Part shown: piece by piece, positions 7,844-14,945 of the stretch
Layout: the number at the start of each line of letters is the position of its first letter
Position numbering within the stretch: the stretch's first letter is position 1
Source: Actinomycetota bacterium
Lineage (GTDB): Bacteria; Actinomycetota; Humimicrobiia; Humimicrobiales; Humimicrobiaceae
Direction: 5' to 3'
DNA: 15,160 bases
Assembly (NCBI GenBank): GCA_028695395.1
Contig: JAQVJB010000039.1
Span: forward strand, 1-15,160
The notes under the pieces: generated by a model
Databases searched by the model: none
Seen by the model: only the letters and a program-made list of their open reading frames with translations
Told to the model about the DNA's origin: nothing
Position numbers and translations under genes: made by a program

Positions 7844-8077
7844 TATTACCCCCCGAAGTTTTTAAAAGTATAATATAAAAATTTTCAACTTTTTTCACTA
7901 TTTATTGCAGATATTATGATTTTTTTTCATAAGTAAATTTTAAAGTATTATTCGAAATTAATAAAATCATTTAAAAATAATTTTAAAAAAAATTAATATT
8001 TATATATTTTTTTAAATTAAGGCCTTATTGATATATAATGAATTTTTAATTTTTTATTAATTTTTTTTATTTTTTTT
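7844..8077. other. Very AT-rich divergent intergenic spacer
   Basis: This is a 234-base spacer between two divergent genes. Apart from the G-rich ribosome binding site of the SIS gene it is nearly all A and T, with many runs of five or more A or T, and may be intrinsically bent. It must hold the promoters for both directions. The rightward one is readable and listed separately. On the leftward side I see only a possible TATACT -10 element without a convincing -35. Confidence 0.6.
8011..8039 (+). promoter_or_regulatory. Predicted sigma-70-type promoter for the membrane protein gene
   Basis: TTTAAA at 8011-8016 (four of six consensus positions), a 17-base spacer and a perfect TATAAT at 8034-8039. 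Transcription would start near 8046, leaving a leader of about 32 bases made only of A and T with no Shine-Dalgarno site. The background is AT-rich, so chance matches are possible, but the spacing and the perfect -10 are good. Confidence 0.55.
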
Positions 8078-10378
8078 ATGGAAAATCAGGATTTTAATGA
8101 TAAAAAAATAAGTTCTTTTTTTAAAAGTAAATGGAACTCCTTTATTTCTTCATTAAGCAGCCTAGGTTCTCTTGAAAATAGTTACGGAAGTAATTATTGG
8201 GAAACCGGGCATATAAGGTTTTTTAAAAAATTAAAAATAAAAAGAATAAATATTTCAGCCGTAAGCACCTTTATTGTTTTTTTAATAATATACCTATCTC
8301 TCTGTGTTGTTTTCAAACCTTGGGATATTTTCAGCACCACTACAACTGCTGGCGGGGACACGGGGACTCATCATTACGGAGCAAAATTTCTTCTGGACAA
8401 CCTTCTTCCCCAATTCAGGGTGACAGGCTGGTCAAACGGCTGGTTTGCAGGTATGCCTATCATACATTTCTATTTTACTTTTCCTTATCTTTTAATTGCT
8501 CTTCTAGCTAAGATAGTTACTTATAATATTGCATTTAAAATAGTTACCGTACTTGGTTCTTTTATTCTTCCTGCATGCGTCTACTGGATGATGAGATGGT
8601 TCAGGTTTAAATATCCCTATCCTTTGCTTGCCGCAATGGGCTCAACCCTGTTTTTATTTATGGAAAGTTTTTCAATTTACGGCGGTAATTTTTTAAGCAC
8701 GCTTGCAGGGGAGTTCGGTTATTCCCTTAGTTTTGCACTTTGCTTTTTATTTCTAGGTACAATGCATCTTGCGTTTGAAAAAGGGGCTAAGATTAACTGG
8801 TTGTTTGTTTTGAATTGTTTTATATTAATGGCGCTTGCGCTTTCCCATGTTCTTACAACCGTATGTCTTCTTGCAATGATTCCCTGGCTTCTTCTTGAAA
8901 ACTCAAGCAAAAGAAATTTATTTTATACCATTTCTGTTCTTGTGCTTGCTTTCTTCCTTACGGCTTTCTGGAGCGTTCCGTTTGCACTGAAGCTTAAATA
9001 TACTCCCAATATGGGCTGGGATAACCTTAAAGGTTTTAAAGCCCTTGCTCCTTTTGAAATCATGGCTGTGGTAGTGCTGGCCGTAATAGGAATTATCTTT
9101 TACATAATGATAATAAGCAGAAGGGATGATAAAAGGCTTATTGTATTTTCTATTTCATACCTTCTTTTAAATTTTGCATTTTTTATTCCGAGCGGTGGAA
9201 GAATATGGAATGCAAGACTGCTTCCTTTTATATATATCAATGCCTTCTTTCTTGCGTGCTATATGATATATCTGCTTTTCGGATTTTTAATGTCATGGTT
9301 ATCAGGCAAAAAAGCTATTGCCCGCAAAGTTACTGTTCTTCTTTTTATGCCATTGCTTGCTTTTACTTTATTTGCTTCGGTGATTGCAACAAAACCAAAA
9401 GCTGCAGGATGGGCAGCATATAACTATACGGGATATGAGACAAAACCCCACTGGGATACTTATATGAAGATGATGGATTATATAAAATCCAAACCTGAGG
9501 GGAGATGGATGATTGAGCAGGACCATGACAATCTCAATAAGCTGGGCACTACCCGGGCATTTGAGCTTATACCGTTCTGGACAGACAGTTCGACGATGGA
9601 GGGCCTACTGGTTGAAGGAGCTTTTACTTCTCCTTTTCATTTTTCCAACCAGGCATTACTTTCAAAAAAACCAAGCAATGCTATTCCCGGCCTTGACCAG
9701 CCTTCAAGGAATGTGAAAATAGGTGTCAATAATTTAAAAATGATGAATATAAGATATATGATAGCCAGTTCCGATGAAGTAAAAAAGGAACTTGATGAAA
9801 ATCCTGATGCCGATTTTCTTACAAGTTTTGATGTATTTAATTTTTATGAGATTAATACATCAGGTAAATATATTGAAATTTTAAAATACGAGCCTTTAAG
9901 GATTAAAACAAGCGAGTGGTACGACTCTATTCTCCCCTGGTTTAATTATGATGATTCAGACAGAGCCTTTATCATCTGGGACCAGGGCGAAGAGGAGATA
10001 GGACAGTTTGAAGAAATAACTGCCGAACAGGTCAATAGTCTTGAAAAACATGTTTTAAATTATCAGGGAGAAGTTATAAAGGAAAAAATCGAAAATGAGA
10101 AGATAACATTTGAGACAACCGCCATAGGCGTTCCTCATCTGATTAAAATATCTTATTTTCCAAACTGGGAAGCGATAGGGGCGGAAGGTCCTTTTGCAAT
10201 ATCGCCCTCATTTATGATGGTGATACCGACACAGAATAAAGTGACACTTTATTACGGTTCGACAAATATAGATATAATTTCAAGAACTATTACCCAGACG
10301 ACCTGGGCATTTCTATTAGTTGTGCTTATCACTGAAAGAATCATTTATTTAAGAAATAAAAGAAAAAATAAAAAATAA
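8078..10378 (+). CDS. Large multi-pass membrane protein, PTPS-related / GT-C glycosyltransferase-like
   Basis: This polytopic membrane protein has 766 residues. A charged cytosolic N-terminus of about 58 residues precedes the first membrane helix (about 60-80). The first outer loop carries AGGDTGTHHYG at 91-101. An acidic residue in that loop (D94) is the hallmark of GT-C enzymes that use lipid-linked sugars. SNGWFAGMPIIHFYF and about ten further helices follow up to about residue 430. A soluble, probably extracytoplasmic domain (about 435-735) comes next, then a final helix (about 738-757) and a basic tail. This layout fits the family named 6-pyruvoyl-tetrahydropterin synthase-related membrane proteins (PF10131), a misleading name since no pterin chemistry is shown. 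Glycosyl transfer to a lipid or protein is an inference. The ATG at 8078 has no Shine-Dalgarno site. No other polysaccharide gene is adjacent. Confidence 0.7.
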   Translation: MENQDFNDKKISSFFKSKWNSFISSLSSLGSLENSYGSNYWETGHIRFFKKLKIKRINISAVSTFIVFLIIYLSLCVVFKPWDIFSTTTTAGGDTGTHHYGAKFLLDNLLPQFRVTGWSNGWFAGMPIIHFYFTFPYLLIALLAKIVTYNIAFKIVTVLGSFILPACVYWMMRWFRFKYPYPLLAAMGSTLFLFMESFSIYGGNFLSTLAGEFGYSLSFALCFLFLGTMHLAFEKGAKINWLFVLNCFILMALALSHVLTTVCLLAMIPWLLLENSSKRNLFYTISVLVLAFFLTAFWSVPFALKLKYTPNMGWDNLKGFKALAPFEIMAVVVLAVIGIIFYIMIISRRDDKRLIVFSISYLLLNFAFFIPSGGRIWNARLLPFIYINAFFLACYMIYLLFGFLMSWLSGKKAIARKVTVLLFMPLLAFTLFASVIATKPKAAGWAAYNYTGYETKPHWDTYMKMMDYIKSKPEGRWMIEQDHDNLNKLGTTRAFELIPFWTDSSTMEGLLVEGAFTSPFHFSNQALLSKKPSNAIPGLDQPSRNVKIGVNNLKMMNIRYMIASSDEVKKELDENPDADFLTSFDVFNFYEINTSGKYIEILKYEPLRIKTSEWYDSILPWFNYDDSDRAFIIWDQGEEEIGQFEEITAEQVNSLEKHVLNYQGEVIKEKIENEKITFETTAIGVPHLIKISYFPNWEAIGAEGPFAISPSFMMVIPTQNKVTLYYGSTNIDIISRTITQTTWAFLLVVLITERIIYLRNKRKNKK

Positions 10379-10423
10379 TCAGCATCCGGTGGATTTTTGG
10401 TTTTCTATGCTTATGTTTTTTAA

Positions 10424-10774
10424 TTAATAATCAATATGGATTTTGCCAGCAAATATAAATAGTATCCTCAATTTGCTAATATCTGAAGTTATTATCGTAT
10501 GTTCTGCCATTTTTGGAATAAAGAGGAAATCTCCCTTTTCCGCATCATTGATTTTACCGTTAATATCGATTTGTCCTTTTCCGCTCAGGACATACAATGC
10601 TTCGTCCACTTCATGCGCATGAGTAAGGGATCTGATATTTTTATCAAACTCTACAACGCCTAGACTGAGGTTTTCTGATTTGATATGTCCCTGAAGCCCG
10701 AAAGCAAATCTTACCCACCTGTCATCAAAATATTTTTTCTGGATCTGTTTTTCATTAAATTTATAATTTTCCAT
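10424..10774 (-). CDS. Small single-domain cupin protein
   Basis: This is a cytosolic protein of 116 residues with one cupin barrel. Cupin motif 1 is complete: HAHEVDEALYVLSGKG gives H52, H54 and E58, and G65 follows six residues later. Motif 2 is GDFLFIPKMAEH at 81-92, giving the fourth metal ligand H92. A mononuclear metal site is therefore expected. Such small cupins include isomerases, dioxygenases and sensor-like proteins, and nothing here selects among them. ATG at 10774 has GGGAG four bases upstream. It is transcribed toward the membrane protein gene (45 bases between the two stops) and away from the propeller gene, so it is probably a single-gene transcript. Confidence 0.85.
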   Translation of the reverse strand: MENYKFNEKQIQKKYFDDRWVRFAFGLQGHIKSENLSLGVVEFDKNIRSLTHAHEVDEALYVLSGKGQIDINGKINDAEKGDFLFIPKMAEHTIITSDISKLRILFIFAGKIHIDY

Positions 10775-10802
10775 AAAACTCCCAAAATATTTTTTAATTT
10801 AA

Positions 10803-10811
10803 TGCTATAAT
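10803..10811 (+). promoter_or_regulatory. Extended -10 promoter for the propeller gene
   Basis: TGCTATAAT carries the TG of an extended -10 and a perfect TATAAT at 10806-10811. No good -35 lies at the usual distance, which extended -10 promoters tolerate. Transcription would begin near 10818, leaving a leader of about 22 bases without a Shine-Dalgarno site before ATG at 10840. Confidence 0.5.
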
Positions 10812-10839
10812 TATTATTATTTTATAAATAAATACAAAT

Positions 10840-12069
10840 ATGAACTTAAAAATCAGAAAATTTTTTTTATTTCCATTACTTTACTATATTTTTATCGCAG
10901 TATTGATTTTTGTCTTTTTTTCCACAGCTCTTGCTTTTGATATTTATGCAGAAACTTCAGGGAGCGGATTTTTAAAGCCTGTTTCAAGCATATATTCCAC
11001 TGGCTCAGATTCTTATCTTAATGGAGCAAATGATGTATTTGTGAGCGGAAACTATGCTTATATTTCTGCAATGGCAGATAACTCAATGACGATAATAAAT
11101 GTTTCAGATCCAAAAAATCCCGTATTTGAATCAAGCATTAAAGGAATGGGTGCGCCTAATTATCTTGGCGGCATTTCAAAGCTTTTTGTAGTCAATCATT
11201 TTTGTTTTGCTGCTTGCAGCAGGGATAATTCATTTGTAGTCATAGATTGCAATGATACAAAAAATCCTGAAGTGGTAGCGACTATTACTGGTTCGGGTGC
11301 TCCTAATTATCTTGGCGGGGCAAGAGATGTTTTTATTAAAGATAACCGGGCTTATGTAGTTTCTGCTGAAGATGATTCGCTTGTAATAATTGACGTAACT
11401 TATCCGAGAAATCCCAAGATACTGGGTTTGGCGCAAGGGATGGGCAAAGGAAGCTACCTTGGAGGGGCAAGCGGGATATATGTAACTGAAGGACATGCAT
11501 TTGTAGCCAGTGAAAGGGATAATGCCATCGCGTGTTATGATGTAAGAAATCCGGCACAACCGGAGCTTTCCGGTTTTGTAGAGGGCTCGGGTGCGCCTAA
11601 TTATCTTGGAGGAGCAAAGAGTATTTTTATAAAAGATAATATTGGTTATGTCGCTTCTTCAAAAGACAATACGCTTGCAGTAATAAATACCAAAGATAAA
11701 AAAAATATAAAAGTCGAATATTCCATAACAAGCAGCAGTATAGACAATTATCTTAAGCTTCCGCAGGCTGTTTTTGTAAGGGAAAAATTTGTATTTGTCA
11801 TAAGCCAGGAAAGTAATTCACTTGCTGTTTTTGATATAAGCAATCCTTCCCAGCCAAGACTTACTGCTTCGCTAAGCGGGGAAGGGAACCCTAATTATCT
11901 AGGAAAACCTGCCGGTCTTTTCGTTCTTGGCAAATATATTTTTGTCACAACAATCGGAGATGATTCTCTTTCCATTTTTGAAACGAACATAGGCATAAAG
12001 ACTATTACAGATAGCGAGGTTTCAAGCCTGAGAAAATGGCTCAGGATTCATAACCCATACTCAATCTGA
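10840..12069 (+). CDS. Secreted LVIVD-type beta-propeller protein with seven 49-residue repeats
   Basis: This is an exported protein of 409 residues whose molecular role is unknown. A basic start (MNLKIRK), a long hydrophobic stretch (about 8-32) and an ALAFDIYAE region suggest a signal peptide cleaved near residue 32, or a retained N-terminal anchor. From residue 56 the protein is seven units of 49 residues, starting at 56, 105, 154, 203, 252, 301 and 350. The unit core has NYLGGA, VFIKDNxAYV, DNSLVIID and NPxxP-like positions, matching the LVIVD repeat family. Seven blades make a complete propeller. A 15-residue tail after residue 394 has no anchor or sorting signal. There is no lipobox. 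Such propellers usually bind proteins or ligands outside the cell. The neighbours are not obviously related. The start lacks a Shine-Dalgarno site, but the ATG is well placed for the signal peptide. Confidence 0.85.
   Translation: MNLKIRKFFLFPLLYYIFIAVLIFVFFSTALAFDIYAETSGSGFLKPVSSIYSTGSDSYLNGANDVFVSGNYAYISAMADNSMTIINVSDPKNPVFESSIKGMGAPNYLGGISKLFVVNHFCFAACSRDNSFVVIDCNDTKNPEVVATITGSGAPNYLGGARDVFIKDNRAYVVSAEDDSLVIIDVTYPRNPKILGLAQGMGKGSYLGGASGIYVTEGHAFVASERDNAIACYDVRNPAQPELSGFVEGSGAPNYLGGAKSIFIKDNIGYVASSKDNTLAVINTKDKKNIKVEYSITSSSIDNYLKLPQAVFVREKFVFVISQESNSLAVFDISNPSQPRLTASLSGEGNPNYLGKPAGLFVLGKYIFVTTIGDDSLSIFETNIGIKTITDSEVSSLRKWLRIHNPYSI
11005..12021 (+). repeat. Seven tandem in-frame 147-base repeats coding for propeller blades
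   Basis: The units start at 11005, 11152, 11299, 11446, 11593, 11740 and 11887, each exactly 147 bases with no insertion or deletion until the last, which fades after about 45 codons. The junction GCxCCTAATTATCTTGG is almost identical at DNA level in units 2, 3 and 5, while the rest of each unit has diverged. This points to tandem duplication followed by drift under structural constraint. Confidence 0.85.
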
Positions 12070-12079
12070 TGAAGATGCA

Positions 12080-12101
12080 CCCTATCCCCGGAGGGATAGG
12101 G
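12080..12101. terminator. 9-bp perfect hairpin between convergent genes
   Basis: CCCTATCCC (12080-12088), loop CGGA, GGGATAGGG (12093-12101). It stands 11 bases after the propeller stop and 42 bases beyond the end of the BtuF-like gene read leftward, so it could end both transcripts. Neither side has a U-run, so it is not a textbook intrinsic terminator. It may work with Rho or simply protect the 3' ends. Confidence 0.5.
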
Positions 12102-12142
12102 CTAGCTATTATCAATCATTCATTAAAAAAGCTGAATGGAAC

Positions 12143-13198
12143 TTATTGTATTATTTCAAACTCTCCAAAGATATCGGGATGCATTGCTTTTGACAGCATC
12201 TTAAGACCTTTGATTACATTCTGGTTAGGTCTTGAAATAGGATTATCGGGAATAATATATACTTTCTTGTTTATTACAGCGTTTATTGAAGAGAACCTGG
12301 AGTCATTTAAAATCACTGATGCGTCAGCTGCAAGAGAAACAGGCGCGATTATAATATCCGGATTGTTTTCTATAAGCTTCTCAATGCTATATTCCGGCCA
12401 GTCGTTTAATCCGTCCTCAGCGACAATGTTTACACCTCCGGCAATTTCTATCAGTTCGCTTATAAAAGTGTTTTTACCTGCGCTCATTATAGGATCGTTC
12501 CAGACCATATAAAATACTTTTGGCCTATCTTCTTTACTTATATCTTTAAGTTTTGCCTCTATTTCGCTTATCCCTGATTTTAAATTATTACTTAATTCTT
12601 TTCCTTCTTCCTCCATTCCGACAATTTTTCCCATATTTTCTAATTCAGTGTATGCAGCCTGAAGACTTGTAGAGTTTGTAAGGTATACCTGGTATCCAAG
12701 GTCATAAAGTTTTTTGTAATCTTCATTAAGGCCGAAACCTACAACAATTACCATGTCCGGATCAAGCTTTGTAACCATTTCGAAGTTAATGCCGTTAGCA
12801 TCACCGGCACCCTTGAAACCCTCTGCCAGAGGATCTTGCATCTGAACTGACCAGTTATCCACTTCAACTATTTTGTCCATAGCACCCAGGCCTTCAAAAA
12901 TCTCCAGGACACTCGGGGTAAGCACTATAATTTTCTCTGCTGCCTTCTCAAGTGTTAAGATATTGCCCATTCCGTCAGTTACTATTATTTCTTCATTTTT
13001 ATTTTCAGGTTCGCTATTTTCTTTATTTGTTTCAATAGCTGAAGTCCCTGTTTCTTTTTCAGTAACAGAAGTATTTTCCTGAGCATTGCCTGATTGTGCT
13101 GTATCCGATATAGACGTTTTACATCCTGCAAAAAGCAAGAAAGAAGCCAGAATTATAATAATAATGATGCCTATAATCGGCTTAGAAAGCTTTTTCAA
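12143..13198 (-). CDS. BtuF-like ABC transporter substrate-binding lipoprotein (vitamin B12 / corrinoid)
   Basis: This extracytoplasmic binding protein has 351 residues and is predicted to capture cobalamin or another corrinoid for an ABC importer. With the TTG start at 13198 it begins with basic residues, a run of six Ile and the lipobox LFAGC, with the lipidated C26. A Ser/Thr/Glu/Asn-rich linker follows. The PF01497 fold then begins with the mature-domain pattern IIVLTPSVLEIFEGLG. VWNDPIMSAGKNTFISELIEIAGG is the BtuF-like middle motif. I chose TTG because AGGAGG lies six bases upstream. The longer frame to ATG at 13258 would add 20 basic residues and start directly on the U-run of the terminator. 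Specificity for B12 is supported by the cobalamin riboswitch upstream. No permease or ATPase gene follows, since the next gene is convergent, so partner genes must be elsewhere. Confidence 0.88.
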   Translation of the reverse strand: MKKLSKPIIGIIIIIILASFLLFAGCKTSISDTAQSGNAQENTSVTEKETGTSAIETNKENSEPENKNEEIIVTDGMGNILTLEKAAEKIIVLTPSVLEIFEGLGAMDKIVEVDNWSVQMQDPLAEGFKGAGDANGINFEMVTKLDPDMVIVVGFGLNEDYKKLYDLGYQVYLTNSTSLQAAYTELENMGKIVGMEEEGKELSNNLKSGISEIEAKLKDISKEDRPKVFYMVWNDPIMSAGKNTFISELIEIAGGVNIVAEDGLNDWPEYSIEKLIENNPDIIIAPVSLAADASVILNDSRFSSINAVINKKVYIIPDNPISRPNQNVIKGLKMLSKAMHPDIFGEFEIIQ

Positions 13199-13204
13199 AT
13201 TTTT

Positions 13205-13210
13205 CCTCCT
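13205..13210 (-). promoter_or_regulatory. Shine-Dalgarno site that sets the TTG start of the BtuF-like gene
   Basis: The minus strand reads AGGAGG, six bases, then TTG at 13198. It defines a non-ATG start 20 codons inside the longer open frame and gives an ideal lipoprotein signal peptide. Confidence 0.8.
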
Positions 13211-13258
13211 TAAACTTATTCTTTTTTTATTTGCGTTTTTATTTAAATTTATGGCCAT

Positions 13259-13285
13259 AAAAAAACCCGAGGCTGCACCCCGGGT
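13259..13285 (-). terminator. Intrinsic terminator, expression platform of the cobalamin riboswitch
   Basis: On the minus strand ACCCGGGG pairs with CCTCGGGT (8 bp with one G-U) around the loop TGCAG, followed directly by seven T. It lies between the riboswitch aptamer and the BtuF-like gene. This is the expected layout of a riboswitch that stops transcription when cobalamin is bound. Confidence 0.88.
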
Positions 13286-13348
13286 AATATCTTTTTGAAA
13301 ACAAAAAAATTACACTCTTTTATCCGAAGAGCAGTAACTTAAATAAGA

Positions 13349-13488
13349 TTGATTACAGGTCTCCTGGCTTCCGGGACTTTACTTTTCACCTTCCCGACCA
13401 ATACAAGTCAGTGGCATATTGAAAAGCACACACCCGGTAACAGTGGCGGTACCGCTCCAGATTTTAACTGGATTCCCTTTGTAAGCAA
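13349..13488 (-). promoter_or_regulatory. Cobalamin (adenosylcobalamin-type) riboswitch aptamer
   Basis: The minus strand shows the ordered conserved elements of the class: AAAGGGAATCCAGTTAAAA with a paired TCTGGA, then ACCGCCACTGTTACCGG in place of the CCCGCAACTGT core, GCCACTG, GGTCGGGAAGG, and the B12 box around GCCAGGAGACCTG. A closing P1 stem is visible: TTACA (13484-13480) pairs with TGTAA (13357-13353), extended by three more pairs across one mismatch. The element precedes an intrinsic terminator and the BtuF-like gene, so bound cobalamin is expected to switch that gene off. Confidence 0.93.
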
Positions 13489-13513
13489 AATTAAGTTATT
13501 AAATTATCAAAGA

Positions 13514-13543
13514 ATCATATAATTTCCTAAAAATATAGCACAA
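13514..13543 (-). promoter_or_regulatory. Predicted promoter of the riboswitch-BtuF transcript
   Basis: On the minus strand there is TTGTGC (13543-13538), an 18-base spacer and TATGAT (13519-13514). Transcription would start near 13507, about 20 bases before the aptamer, as required for the whole riboswitch to be transcribed. The -35 is weak. Confidence 0.5.
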
Positions 13544-13725
13544 TGATTTTAAAAAGCAATCGGTTTAACTTAAATTATCACCTGTATTGATGTAGCAAAT
13601 ATTATCCATATTGAAAAAGAATCAAAATTATTATATGTTCTTATCTTAAATCTGAATTATTATTTTGTTTTTACAAAGCTTTTTTAAAGAAAGTAAGAAA
13701 TATTTATTTTAAGAGGGGAATTGTA
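13544..13725. other. AT-rich spacer without recognisable gene
   Basis: This is the remainder of the 527-base gene-free stretch between the BtuF-like gene and the FmdB-like gene. It must contain the rightward promoter of the FmdB-like gene, but I see no convincing -35/-10 pair, and I find no RNA gene or small open frame with a ribosome binding site. Confidence 0.5.
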
Positions 13726-13956
13726 ATGAGATTTATAGATTATAAGTGTAATGATTGTAATGAAATAAATGAGTATTATATAAACAGCGAAGACGATGGC
13801 AAGCTTAATTGCCCTAAATGCGGCAGCAGTAATCTAACAAGAGTTTTTGCAGCTGTCCAGTGCAAATGCCAGTCAGGCAGTAGTGAAGGTGGCGGAAGCT
13901 ACTCTTCGGGAAAAAGCTGCTCAGGCTCATGTTCAGGCTGTTCCGGTTGCTCCTGA
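13726..13956 (+). CDS. FmdB-family zinc-ribbon protein
   Basis: This small cytosolic protein has 76 residues. The first 45 residues form the FmdB/CxxC zinc ribbon: MRFIDYKCNDC with C8 and C11, and CPKCG with C29 and C32, which together make a four-Cys zinc site. FmdB was named as a putative regulator of formamidase genes in Methylophilus; for most members the role is unknown. The rest is a low-complexity tail of Gly, Ser and Cys, with C46 and C48 in CKC and four more Cys near the end (65, 69, 72, 75), a feature seen in several FmdB-type proteins. AGAGGGG lies a few bases upstream of ATG at 13726, a good ribosome binding site. It is followed at 68 bases by the DUF89 gene on the same strand. 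Confidence 0.85.
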   Translation: MRFIDYKCNDCNEINEYYINSEDDGKLNCPKCGSSNLTRVFAAVQCKCQSGSSEGGGSYSSGKSCSGSCSGCSGCS

Positions 13957-13959
13957 ACA
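13930..13959 (+). repeat. 8-bp inverted repeat spanning the FmdB-like stop codon
   Basis: TGTTCAGG (13930-13937) and CCTGAACA (13952-13959) are perfect complements around a 14-base loop. The right arm covers the TGA stop. No U-run follows. It may be a weak 3' hairpin or a by-product of the Ser-Gly-Cys coding repeats. Confidence 0.35.
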
Positions 13960-14024
13960 GTACCGGGACAATAAGATAAAATTAAATATATATAACTTTT
14001 AAAAGTACTAGAAAGAATTAGATT

Positions 14025-14918
14025 ATGAAAATTCCTTTGGATTGTATCCCGTGCCAGATAAGGCATTTTATTAATTCAGCAAGAATGTTTACTGATGATG
14101 AAGCTGTAATTTCAAATGTTTTGGACCATACATTAAGCGTTACTTCAAAATATAAAAGCTATGATAATATTTTCCAGATGTACATAGATGCAAATAAGAT
14201 AATAGAGAAAATAGGTTCCGGCTCAGATCCTTATGAGGGTTTTAAAAAACAGATAAATAAAATCTGCCTTGATGCTGAAACAGATTTAAAAAAAATGATT
14301 AAGGATTCCTGCAATCCTTTTGAAACAGCGCTGAGAATATCTATTGCAGGAAACAGCATCGATGTAATGCAGCAGGGGAATCATATCAGCCATAAGATTA
14401 TAAAAAATATTTTAAAAACCGCTTTTAACCAGGAAATCGATAGTTCTGCAATTAAAAAATTGTATGATGAAATCATAAAGGCAAAAAGAATTTTGTTTAT
14501 CGGGGATAATTGCGGGGAGATTGTATTTGACAGAATATTTATTGAATATTTAAGAGATAATGTTCTGCATGATAAAATAAATAAAATTACTTATGCTGTA
14601 AGGGGAGGTCCTGCTTTAAACGATTCTACAATTGAAGATGCGCATAGTACGGGTATGAGCAGCGTTGTAAATGTAACTACCACGGGAGCTTCGATACCAT
14701 CGGCATATCTTCCATACAGTTCAGAAGAATTCAGAAAGGTTTATTTTTCATCTGATTTGATAATTTCCAAAGGACAGGGCAATTTTGAAGGATTATTTGA
14801 CAGGCATGAAAATATTTTTTTTCTTCTTAAAATAAAATGCCCGACTTTTGAGAGGTTTTTTAATAATAAATATAAAGTCGGGGATATTATTGTTGAGCAG
14901 CCCCTGCAACCGGATTAA
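14025..14918 (+). CDS. DUF89 / ARMT1-family metal-dependent phosphatase-like protein
   Basis: This cytosolic protein has 297 residues and belongs to the DUF89 family, whose studied members are metal-dependent phosphatases thought to remove damaged or over-phosphorylated sugar phosphates and related metabolites. The prokaryotic-type N-terminus MKIPLDCIPCQIRH carries a C7-x2-C10 pair. A helical domain follows to about residue 135. The alpha/beta domain then shows FIGDNCGEIVFD with D161 and N162, AVRGGPALND with D200, D205, and SDLIISKGQGNFEGL with K249, N253 and E255, which are the metal and substrate residues of the family. KCP at 271-273 and a short C-terminal strand complete the usual length. 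The ATG at 14025 has only a weak purine-rich leader. It is probably co-transcribed with the FmdB-like gene and with recF 27 bases downstream. The true substrate is unknown. Confidence 0.87.
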   Translation: MKIPLDCIPCQIRHFINSARMFTDDEAVISNVLDHTLSVTSKYKSYDNIFQMYIDANKIIEKIGSGSDPYEGFKKQINKICLDAETDLKKMIKDSCNPFETALRISIAGNSIDVMQQGNHISHKIIKNILKTAFNQEIDSSAIKKLYDEIIKAKRILFIGDNCGEIVFDRIFIEYLRDNVLHDKINKITYAVRGGPALNDSTIEDAHSTGMSSVVNVTTTGASIPSAYLPYSSEEFRKVYFSSDLIISKGQGNFEGLFDRHENIFFLLKIKCPTFERFFNNKYKVGDIIVEQPLQPD

Positions 14919-14945
14919 AAAATTTAATATATTAATTTTGCATAG

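Noticed and set aside
10382..10423. Possible terminator with ATCC-GGT-GGAT followed by TTTTT between the convergent genes
   Set aside because: The stem is only four to five base pairs; too weak to call in AT-rich DNA.
11230..11559. Open frame of about 110 codons opposite the propeller gene
   Set aside because: It arises from the repeated codon pattern of the propeller and has no ribosome binding site or family resemblance.
11005..12021. Evenly spaced repeats that might suggest a CRISPR or satellite array
   Set aside because: The 147-base period is in frame and codes for a conserved 49-residue blade; there are no short identical repeats with unique spacers.
13995..14006. 12-base palindrome ACTTTTAAAAGT before the DUF89 gene
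   Set aside because: Could be an operator, but its A/T content makes chance likely and no second copy is visible in the window.
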